In this document: positions 1 through 5,348 of the stretch, in pieces | Layout: every line of letters begins with the position of its first letter | Numbering within the stretch: the stretch's first letter is position 1 | NCBI GenBank assembly: GCA_003484865.1 | Contig: DMZT01000439.1 | Span: 1-7,338 of the forward strand | DNA from: Stenotrophomonas sp. | Lineage (GTDB): Bacteria > Pseudomonadota > Gammaproteobacteria > Xanthomonadales > Xanthomonadaceae | Length of the DNA: 7,338 bases | Direction: 5' to 3' | Made by a program: the position numbers and the translations under genes | The notes under the pieces: generated by a model | The model's input: the letters and a program-made list of their open reading frames with translations, nothing else | What the model was told of the DNA's origin: nothing | Databases searched by the model: none

Positions 1-195
1 TAGCGGCTCCCCGGCCTGGCGACGCCGATCGCCCAACGCGGCCGCGGCGGCCACGGCGGCGGCAATGGCGCCGGCCGAGGTACCGCCGATACTCTTGAAG
101 CGGTACTCACGGGCCAGCGACAGCACCGCGTTGGGATACACGATGCCGCTGGTGATGCCGCCCTTCATGACCAGATCGCAGTACTTGTCCGCCAC
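1..195 (-). CDS. Patatin-like phospholipase, N-terminal fragment (3' end beyond the left window edge)
   Basis: The 65 visible residues carry two hallmarks of the patatin fold. An oxyanion-hole segment reads DLVMKGGITSGIVYP near residues 7-21, and the nucleophile elbow GTSAG (GxSxG) follows near residues 38-42, after a predicted strand ending in SIGG. Patatins are Ser-Asp dyad acyl hydrolases acting on phospholipids or other acyl esters. The aspartate lies outside the window, so activity cannot be judged. The start is a GTG at 195-193 with AGAGGA seven bases upstream. The same frame stays open further upstream but has no ATG there and no recognisable protein, which favours this start. The KGGITSG form points to a patatin-related subclass rather than the RssA type. 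The gene follows the lipid operon on the same strand but is separated from it by a hairpin and 144 bases, so it is probably a separate unit. Family call is firm; substrate is unknown. Confidence 0.85.
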   Translation of the reverse strand, partial: MADKYCDLVMKGGITSGIVYPNAVLSLAREYRFKSIGGTSAGAIAAAVAAAAALGDRRRQAGEPL

Positions 196-202
196 GTTGC
201 CG

Positions 203-208
203 TCCTCT
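203..208 (-). promoter_or_regulatory. Ribosome binding site that fixes the GTG start of the patatin-like gene
   Basis: On the minus strand AGAGGA lies seven bases before GTG at 195-193. No ATG is available upstream in the open frame, and the recognisable patatin sequence begins within a few residues of this GTG. The other GTG codons further upstream (237-235, 270-268) would add sequence with no family resemblance. Confidence 0.6.
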
Positions 209-216
209 GTCCGCCC

Positions 217-237
217 GTGCGTGGCCGATCCACGCAC
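217..237. repeat. Perfect 8-bp inverted repeat in the leader of the patatin-like gene
   Basis: GTGCGTGG at 217-224 pairs exactly with CCACGCAC at 230-237 around a 5-base loop. On the minus strand it ends 21 bases before the GTG start of the patatin-like gene and just upstream of its ribosome binding site. It could be a leader hairpin, a second termination hairpin for the lipid operon, or a decayed REP-like palindrome of the kind common in Stenotrophomonas. No U-tract follows on either strand. Function is not resolved. Confidence 0.4.
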
Positions 238-300
238 CCTCCCCAGCGGTACCCACCACGAGGCAGGCACCCGGAAGATCGATGCCGACAGTATCGCCTG

Positions 301-327
301 CGCGCTTCTCAGGGCCTGAGAAGCGCG
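301..327 (-). terminator. Probable transcription terminator hairpin after the lipocalin gene
   Basis: CGCGCTTCTCAG at 301-312 is the exact reverse complement of 316-327, giving a perfect 12-bp stem with a 3-base loop. The stem begins 12 bases after the lipocalin stop codon on the minus strand, where an operon terminator would be expected. There is no run of U after the stem (the following transcript would read CAGGCGAUAC), so it is not a classical intrinsic terminator. U-poor hairpins often serve this role in GC-rich genomes. It could also stabilise the 3' end of the mRNA. Confidence 0.6.
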
Positions 328-339
328 GCACGGAACCGC

Positions 340-876
340 TTATTCAGCGTTGCCGGACTGCGGCACGCGCCGCACCTGGGACAGGTCGTAACCGAGCGCG
401 GCGATGCGGGTCATGGCCGCTTGATAGTCGGCATCGGAGATGGTCGGGGTGCGCGCCATCAGCCACATGTAGTCGCGCTTGCTGCGACCCACGATGGTCT
501 GCTTGTACTCCGGATCCAGGTCCACGATCACGTACTCGGCCTGGATCGGCCAGATGAACTGCATGCCCCAGATCGCGCCGCCGGTGCCTTCCTTGACCGT
601 CCCGACCGGGTGCATGGTCTTGATCGGTGCCTGGAAGCTGCCCTTGCGATAACGGAAGGTGGTCTGGATGCGGCCGTCCGGACGCAGTGCGTAGGACTCC
701 ACGGCATCGAACGCCTCACGCTCGGGTCGGCTGGGGATATGCGCGATCACGTACCAGTCGCCCATGAAGCGCGGCACGTCCACATGCGCCACGGGCGGGA
801 TCGGACGGGTGTTGCCGCTGCAGCCGCCGAGCATCATGCCGACAACCAGCAGGGGAACGAGAGCACGGATGGACAT
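340..876 (-). CDS. blc: Outer-membrane lipocalin lipoprotein (Blc family)
   Basis: This 178-residue protein begins with a lipoprotein signal peptide (MSIRALVPLL, then a hydrophobic run) ending in a lipobox L-G-G-C with the acylated cysteine at residue 19. Serine follows it, which by the usual +2 rule predicts delivery to the outer membrane. The lipocalin G-x-W signature is GDWYVIA at residues 39-45. The later strand region around residues 116-143 (YVIVDLDP, TIVGRSKRDYMWLMAR) matches bacterial Blc-type lipocalins, and the length is typical. The ATG at 876 is fixed by a strong GGAGGAAG five bases upstream. Family members bind fatty acids or lysophospholipids and are linked to membrane stress. 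As the last gene of this lipid-modification operon, 28 bases after the second methyltransferase, it may carry or store a product or precursor. That role is inferred from context. Confidence 0.92.
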   Translation of the reverse strand: MSIRALVPLLVVGMMLGGCSGNTRPIPPVAHVDVPRFMGDWYVIAHIPSRPEREAFDAVESYALRPDGRIQTTFRYRKGSFQAPIKTMHPVGTVKEGTGGAIWGMQFIWPIQAEYVIVDLDPEYKQTIVGRSKRDYMWLMARTPTISDADYQAAMTRIAALGYDLSQVRRVPQSGNAE

Positions 877-881
877 GACGG

Positions 882-889
882 CTTCCTCC
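882..889 (-). promoter_or_regulatory. Strong ribosome binding site of the lipocalin gene
   Basis: GGAGGAAG sits five bases upstream of the lipocalin ATG, in the only sizeable gap (28 bases) between operon genes. Unlike the overlapping upstream genes, the lipocalin can therefore be loaded by ribosomes independently. This matters because the gene before it contains a premature stop. Confidence 0.7.
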
Positions 890-904
890 AGGAACGTGGG
901 GTGA

Positions 905-1978
905 TCACGGACGGTTGAACAGGTAGTGGGCCACCTGCCACTGCTGGCCCTGCTGGTAGCCGAACAGCTCTGCGCAGGCCATCCAGAACATGCGCCAGCG
1001 CTGGTGCCACAACGCGGCCGAGGCATCGCCGTAGGTCTGGCGCAGCACAGCCATCACCGCCTCTTTCTCGCGGTCCTGGTTGGCCAGCCAGTGGTTGGCG
1101 GTGCGCTCTTAGTGGGTGCCATCCAGCAGCCAGCGCTGCTGCAGCTGCAGATGCTGCTGGAAGAACAGCAGGGTGTCGGCGGCAGGCATCAGGCCACCGG
1201 TGAAGAAGTGGCGACCCATCCAGTTGTCGTCGCCCTCGGTTTCGAACGGGTACATCAGCGTGCGGTGCACAAAGATGTGCACGAACAGCTTGCCCTCGGG
1301 CCGCAGCCACGAATGGATGCGCTGCAGCAGCTGCGGGTAGTTGCGCATGTGTTCGAACATCTCGATCGAGACGCAGCGATCGAAGGTCTCGGCATCGAGC
1401 GTCAGGTGATTCACATCACGGGTCAGCACGCTGACGTTGATCAGGCCACGTGCACGACACTGGGCCAGGATGTACTCGCGCTGGCTGTTGGAGTTGGAGA
1501 CGGCGGTGATCTGCGCGTTCGGATAGCGCTCGGCCATCCACAGCGTCAGCGAACCCCAGCCGCAGCCCAGCTCAAGAATATGCTGCCCATCGGCCAGCTG
1601 CGCGCGCTCGCCGTACAGCGCGAGCATCGCCTCTTCGGCCTCGTCCAGCGTTTCAGTGCCCGTGGCGTAGTAGCAGCTGCTGTACTTCAGGCGCGTGCCG
1701 AGGCAGCGGTGGAAGAATTCGGCCGGCACTTCATAGTGCTGGCGATTGGCCGCATCCACGTGCAGCGCCACCGCGCTGCTGGCCAGCCCGGCGATGCGCG
1801 CCGCAAAGCGCTGCGACTGGACCTGCTGGCCACCGGCCAGCTCTTCGCGCAGGCGCTGCTCGCACTGGCGGCGGATGCCCAGCCGCAACAGCGCATCGGG
1901 CAGCACGCCGCGTTCGGCCAGGCCGGTCAGGCCCGGTGCGTAGTCCGGCAGGGGCAGATGGTCACTGGCGACATTCAC
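905..1978 (-). pseudogene. Second CFA-family SAM methyltransferase (coclaurine N-methyltransferase-like branch), interrupted by an in-frame TAA
   Basis: The frame runs from GTG at 1978-1976 to TGA at 907-905, a 357-codon gene of normal family length, but codon 290 (1111-1109) is TAA. The first 289 residues hold HYEVPAEFF (81-89), KYSSCYY (98-104), the SAM-binding loop LELGCGWGS (135-143), the acidic active-site motif EMFEH (206-210), a His in LFVHIFVH (231-238), and GGLMPA (261-266). Beyond the stop, 67 codons in the same frame still read as the family's C-terminus, including ERTANHWLAN, AELFGY and QVAHYLF. Family members use SAM to methylate or cyclopropanate acyl chains, or to methylate amines in plant homologues. 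Ahead of the GTG stands AAGGAG, and the start overlaps the DUF1295 stop as GTGA, so it was coupled to the operon. A 289-residue product lacking the C-terminal helices is probably inactive. A sequencing error remains possible. Confidence 0.85.
1109..1111 (-). other. Premature in-frame TAA stop codon in the second methyltransferase
   Basis: The minus-strand codons read GGC ACC CAC TAA GAG CGC ACC, that is G-T-H-stop-E-R-T. Relatives have a tyrosine here (G-x-H-Y-x-x-T), so a single change from TAC or TAT to TAA explains the stop. The frame is unchanged on both sides and no homopolymer is present, so this is a substitution and not a frameshift. Confidence 0.85.
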
Positions 1979-2772
1979 GATGAAGACTCCTTGCGGGCAT
2001 GCGACGAACGGGAGGGGAACCACGGAAACAGCATCGGCGTGGTGCGTTGGTACTCGCGGTAATCCTCACCGCGCGAGCGCAGCGCCTGCGCCTCGGTGAA
2101 GGGAATGCCGCTGACCCAGCGCAGGAACACGTACATCACCAGCGGGCCGGACCACGCCAGCCACCACAACGGCGACTGCACGGCCAGCAGCACGTAGGTG
2201 AACCAGTGCAGCCATTCGAAGAAATAGTTGGGATGCCGCGAGTAGCGCCACAGCCCATCGCGGCAGGTCTTGCCCTTGTTGGCCGGATCGGCACGGAAGC
2301 GCGCCAGCTGACGGTCGGCCAGCGATTCGCCGCCCACGCTCAGCAACCACATCGCCACCGCGGCGATCAGCCAACCCCAGCCCTGCGCTGCCGGATTCAC
2401 CGACACTGCCACGAAGGGCAGCGCGAACAGCACGATCAGCACTGCCTGGAACTGGAAGAAACCGAAGATCTTTCCCTGATGGCCGTTCCAATGCTTGCGC
2501 AGATGCTGGTAGCGGCCGTCCTCGGGCTCGCTGCGCACGCGGTGCCACAGGTGCAGCGCCAGACGTGACCCCCACAGGCCACCCAGCACCGCCAACGCGA
2601 TCCGCGGCATCGCCGCGCCATCGCCGAGCAGTGCCAGCAACAGGGCAGACGCACCCACACCCTTGGCCCACAGCACATCGACCACGCCGATGTTCTGGTG
2701 CCGGCGCTGCCACCACCAGCCCCAGGTCATGATCACGGCGGCGTACAGCCACACCACCCACAGCATCTTCAT
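1975..2772 (-). CDS. DUF1295 / steroid 5-alpha-reductase-like integral membrane protein
   Basis: This 265-residue protein is rich in hydrophobic segments, with likely membrane helices near residues 4-20, 36-50, 58-76, 104-123, 131-147 and 187-218. The family signature GLWRYSRHPNYFFEW lies at 173-187, followed by a C-terminal acidic/basic stretch around 226-245 (TEAQALRSRG, DYREYQRTTP) that is typical of DUF1295 (COG3752) and of the NAD(P)H-using 3-oxo-5-alpha-steroid 4-dehydrogenase and isoprenylcysteine methyltransferase superfamily. Its reaction is not established; reduction or other modification of an unsaturated lipid is plausible. The ATG at 2772 overlaps the preceding stop as ATGA and has AGGAGA six bases upstream. 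A second ATG two codons in (2766) is possible. Its own stop overlaps the next gene's GTG. Fold and family are confident; function is not. Confidence 0.9.
   Translation of the reverse strand: MKMLWVVWLYAAVIMTWGWWWQRRHQNIGVVDVLWAKGVGASALLLALLGDGAAMPRIALAVLGGLWGSRLALHLWHRVRSEPEDGRYQHLRKHWNGHQGKIFGFFQFQAVLIVLFALPFVAVSVNPAAQGWGWLIAAVAMWLLSVGGESLADRQLARFRADPANKGKTCRDGLWRYSRHPNYFFEWLHWFTYVLLAVQSPLWWLAWSGPLVMYVFLRWVSGIPFTEAQALRSRGEDYREYQRTTPMLFPWFPSRSSHARKESSS
1987..1992 (-). promoter_or_regulatory. Ribosome binding site supporting the GTG start of the second methyltransferase
   Basis: AAGGAG lies inside the end of the DUF1295 gene, eight bases before GTG at 1978-1976. It decides between this GTG, which gives the N-terminus MNVASDHLPL and a GTGA overlap, and a longer reading that would start at 2023 deep inside the upstream gene. 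Confidence 0.6.
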
Positions 2773-3326
2773 CGTGTGTCTCCTGGAGCAAGGGTGGCGA
2801 GCGGTACCGCGCGGGTCTGCCAATGACGGGCGCACGCCGCAAGCACCGGCAGTGCGATCGCCCAGCCGAGGCCGAGCAGCAGCACGCCGTGCCACTGCGG
2901 TGTGGCGAACACCACCGACGACCAGCCGCGCGCGGCGGACAGATACGCCAGCGGCGCCAACAGCAGACCGACCAGCGCCGCAATGCGCAGATGCCGCTGC
3001 AGCGTCGCGAACGACACCGTGAGCGTCATCGCGAAGGCAGCCCACAGCGCGAGGATCCAGACCGGGGCCAGCCACGCCGGATCATTGCCGGCCGCGTACG
3101 TCACCCAACCGGAGGCGCCGGCCAGCCCGTCTACGACCAACCCGCAGGCGATCGCCACCAGCATCAATCGGATCTCCACTGACGGCTGCGCGGACCAGGC
3201 CAACTGAGTGCCCACGTAAGCCGCCGCTGCCAACAGCGCGGGCCAGCGCAGCCCGTGACCGGCCCCGATCACGGCGCACAGCCAGACCAGCTGGTTGCCG
3301 ATCACGTTGGCCCAGAAGCGTGGCAC
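2769..3326 (-). CDS. DUF2878 family small integral membrane protein
   Basis: The 185-residue product is almost entirely hydrophobic and suggests about five to six membrane helices. The N-terminal FWANVIGNQLVWLCAVIGA resembles the start of DUF2878 proteins, which repeatedly sit beside COG2907, DUF1365 and Cfa-like genes. No catalytic motif is evident, so a role as a membrane partner or carrier of the lipid-modifying enzymes is only inferred from context. The start is a GTG at 3326-3324, one base after the methyltransferase stop (TGA C GTG), with GGGGAGG six bases upstream. The stop overlaps the next ATG. The family assignment rests on length, hydropathy and gene order as much as on residues. 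Confidence 0.78.
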   Translation of the reverse strand: MPRFWANVIGNQLVWLCAVIGAGHGLRWPALLAAAAYVGTQLAWSAQPSVEIRLMLVAIACGLVVDGLAGASGWVTYAAGNDPAWLAPVWILALWAAFAMTLTVSFATLQRHLRIAALVGLLLAPLAYLSAARGWSSVVFATPQWHGVLLLGLGWAIALPVLAACARHWQTRAVPLATLAPGDTR

Positions 3327-3327
3327 G

Positions 3328-4584
3328 TCAGGCCTCCCCGGCCATCAGCGCGGGCCGGTAGCCCGGGCGCGCCATCAACAGGTGCGAGACGCCGATGGAG
3401 CGCTCCAGGAAGCCACCTTCGCAATACGCCAGGTAGAACTCCCACATGCGGATGAAGCCCGCATCGAAGCCCTGTGCACGCACCGCCGGCAGCTGGGCCA
3501 GGAAACGCTGTCGCCACGCGCGCAGCGTGAGCGCGTAGGACGGGCCGAAGTCGTGCTGGCCGATCAGCTGCAGATCGCTGCTGCGGGTCTTGGCGGCGAC
3601 GATGGCGTTGATCGAGGGGATGAAGCTGCCGGGGAACACGAAGCGCTTGATGTAATCGACGCTGCGCCGCGCCTGCTCGTAACGCTGGTCTTCGATGGTG
3701 ATGGCCTGCAGCAGCGCCAGACCGTCATCCTTGAGCAGGCGGGTAAGCGTGGCGAAGTAGGTGTCCAGGTACTGCGCGCCGATCGCCTCGATCATCTCGA
3801 TGGACACCAGCTTGTCGTACTGGCCCTCCAGATCACGGTAATCCTTGAGCAGGAGGGTGACCTTGTCCTGCAGCCCGGCCGCCTCGACCCGCTGCCTGGC
3901 CAGCGTGTACTGCTCCACCGAGATGGTGGTGGTGGTGACGTGGCAGCCGATGTGGCGCGCCGCGTACAGCGCGAAGCCGCCCCAGCCGGTGCCGATCTCG
4001 ACCACGCGATCGGCCGCGGTGAGCTGCAGCTGCTCGCAGATGCGGGCCAGCTTGCGCTCGGACGCAGCCTCCAACGTGTCTTCCGGGCTGGCATACAGCG
4101 CCGAGGAGTACATCAGGTCCGGGGACAGGAACAGCGAGAAGAACGGATTGCCGAGGTCATAGTGCGCGGCGATGTTGCGGCGGCTGCCTTCGCGCGTGTT
4201 GCGACGCAGCCGGTTCCAGCCTTTCAGCAGCCAGCCGCCGATGCGAGCCGGGCCGCCCTCCATGCCATCGAGCAGATCGCGGTTGCGCACCAGCAGCTGC
4301 ACCAGCGCGACCAGGTCATCGCAGCGCCAGTCACCGCGGATGTAGGCCTCGCCTGCACCCACGCTGCCCTGTGCGGCCACCGCGCGGTAGAAACCGGGAT
4401 CGTCCACCCAGACCGTCACCTGGGGCGCGACGTCCGGATCGCCGATCACCACATCGCCCACCGCATCGCGCAGCCGCAGGTGCCCGCCGCGCAGCGGTGC
4501 CAGCTGCGCCAGCAGGCGCCCGCGCAGGAACCCTTCAAGGGCGGACGGTTGCGGCACGGCCACCGCACGGGTCATGTCGTTCAT
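3328..4584 (-). CDS. cfa: Cyclopropane-fatty-acyl-phospholipid synthase family SAM methyltransferase
   Basis: This 418-residue protein has the Cfa layout: an N-terminal substrate-binding region (about 1-130), then HYDLGNPFF (141-149), the MYSSALY active-site segment (158-164), the SAM loop VEIGTGWGG (195-203), KDYRDLEGQYDKLVSIEMIEAIG (split around 248-269, catalytic-site Glu266), PGSFIPS (318-324) and the C-terminal FGPSYALTLRAWRQRF region with Tyr350. It transfers a one-carbon unit from SAM to the double bond of a membrane phospholipid acyl chain. By alignment from memory with E. coli Cfa, Glu239 and Tyr317 are kept, but Cys139 is Ser161 and His266 is Gln293. A methylated alkene or 10-methyl product is therefore as likely as a cyclopropane. 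The ATG at 4584 overlaps the DUF1365 stop as ATGA. A second ATG at 4575 is possible. Confidence 0.93.
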   Translation of the reverse strand: MNDMTRAVAVPQPSALEGFLRGRLLAQLAPLRGGHLRLRDAVGDVVIGDPDVAPQVTVWVDDPGFYRAVAAQGSVGAGEAYIRGDWRCDDLVALVQLLVRNRDLLDGMEGGPARIGGWLLKGWNRLRRNTREGSRRNIAAHYDLGNPFFSLFLSPDLMYSSALYASPEDTLEAASERKLARICEQLQLTAADRVVEIGTGWGGFALYAARHIGCHVTTTTISVEQYTLARQRVEAAGLQDKVTLLLKDYRDLEGQYDKLVSIEMIEAIGAQYLDTYFATLTRLLKDDGLALLQAITIEDQRYEQARRSVDYIKRFVFPGSFIPSINAIVAAKTRSSDLQLIGQHDFGPSYALTLRAWRQRFLAQLPAVRAQGFDAGFIRMWEFYLAYCEGGFLERSIGVSHLLMARPGYRPALMAGEA

Positions 4585-5348
4585 GGGGATTTTCCAGCAA
4601 GAGAAGGATGGTCGTGAACGGGGTTGCGCTTGAGCCACAGGCGCAGCGCCTGCCAGTGGATCGCGGCCACGACCTTGAGGGTCATCAGCGGGTAGCGCAG
4701 CAGCACGCCGGCCAGGCCACGACCGGTGAGCGGATGGCGCTGCATCACCAGGTCGGCGTCGAACTGGCATGCGCCCTCGCGCCACACCTGCATGTGCACG
4801 TGCAGGTCATCGCCCGGCGCGGTGAAGCGCCAGCGGTACTCGCAGTCCATCTGCATGAAGGGAGAGACGTGGAACTGCTTGTCGAAGGACCAGCACAGCG
4901 CGCGGCCCTGGGCATCGGCCTGCGCCACCGGCAGCACGTAGGCGTGGCGCTCCTTCCAGGGCGTGTTGGTGATCTCCGCCACGATGCTGTCCAGCGTGGT
5001 GCCATCAGCGGCATAGCAGTAATAGAAGCTCACCGGATTGAAGACATGGCCGGCATACCGCGGATGCGTCAGCAGGCGGATCGGCCCGGCGGGCGCGTGG
5101 CCCAGTGCCTCGGTGATGCGTGCACGTACGGCATCGGCCAGCGGCTGATCGGGCGCACCGAGATAGTCGCTGCGGCGGAACTCGACCACGTTGCGGCGAC
5201 CCACCGACCACAGCCAGCGCCGCTCGAACAGGCGCGGCAGTTCGTCCAGGTCCAGCAGCAGCTGCGCGATCGGGTAGCCGAACGCGTGCGCGTGCGGCGC
5301 GTGCCGCCGATGGCGCATCCAGCCGCGATAGATCGCACTGGCGGTCAT
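4581..5348 (-). CDS. DUF1365 family protein (COG3496)
   Basis: This 255-residue protein shows the conserved DUF1365 blocks. The N-terminus is IYRGWMRHRRHAP with HAFGY (residues 6-25), followed by LLTHPRYAGHVFNPVSFYYCY (split around 92-112), EITNTPWKERHAY (125-137), and KQFHVSPFMQMDCEYRWRF (157-175). The biochemical reaction of DUF1365 is not known to me. The repeated His, Tyr and Asn-Pro motifs suggest a ligand- or metal-binding pocket. It nearly always neighbours the COG2907 flavoprotein and a Cfa-type methyltransferase, which makes a role in acyl-chain modification likely. The ATG at 5348 overlaps the flavoprotein stop as ATGA, and its stop overlaps the methyltransferase start the same way, so it is coupled on both sides. 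It has no signal peptide; a short hydrophobic stretch near 216-231 could help membrane association. Confidence 0.92.
   Translation of the reverse strand: MTASAIYRGWMRHRRHAPHAHAFGYPIAQLLLDLDELPRLFERRWLWSVGRRNVVEFRRSDYLGAPDQPLADAVRARITEALGHAPAGPIRLLTHPRYAGHVFNPVSFYYCYAADGTTLDSIVAEITNTPWKERHAYVLPVAQADAQGRALCWSFDKQFHVSPFMQMDCEYRWRFTAPGDDLHVHMQVWREGACQFDADLVMQRHPLTGRGLAGVLLRYPLMTLKVVAAIHWQALRLWLKRNPVHDHPSLAGKSP

Noticed and set aside
340..1026. Longer lipocalin reading starting upstream at 1026
   Set aside because: The extra N-terminal residues have no lipocalin similarity and would overlap the methyltransferase tail. The ATG at 876 has a strong ribosome binding site and begins a proper lipoprotein signal peptide.
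1109..1111. Stop-codon recoding as selenocysteine or pyrrolysine
   Set aside because: Those use TGA and TAG. The codon here is TAA and relatives have tyrosine, so a simple nonsense substitution fits better.
834..1310. Alternative minus-strand frame spanning the premature stop, possibly a frameshift product of the methyltransferase
   Set aside because: The recognisable methyltransferase residues on both sides of the TAA are in one and the same frame, so no frameshift is needed. The other frame gives an Arg/Ala/Pro-rich sequence without family motifs.
926..2062. Long plus-strand open frame (about 378 codons) opposite the second methyltransferase
   Set aside because: It is antisense to conserved, motif-rich minus-strand genes, its translation is Gln/His/Arg-rich with no recognisable domain, and long antisense frames are expected in GC-rich DNA.
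3295..4617. Plus-strand open frame (about 440 codons) opposite the first methyltransferase
   Set aside because: It shadows a clear Cfa-family gene. The translation is low-complexity and Gln/His/Asp-rich with no motifs, and no convincing ribosome binding site or family resemblance was seen.
3328..4785. Longer first methyltransferase starting at 4785
   Set aside because: The additional Arg/Pro-rich sequence lies inside the DUF1365 gene. ATG at 4584 gives the usual family N-terminus and an ATGA overlap like other junctions in the operon.
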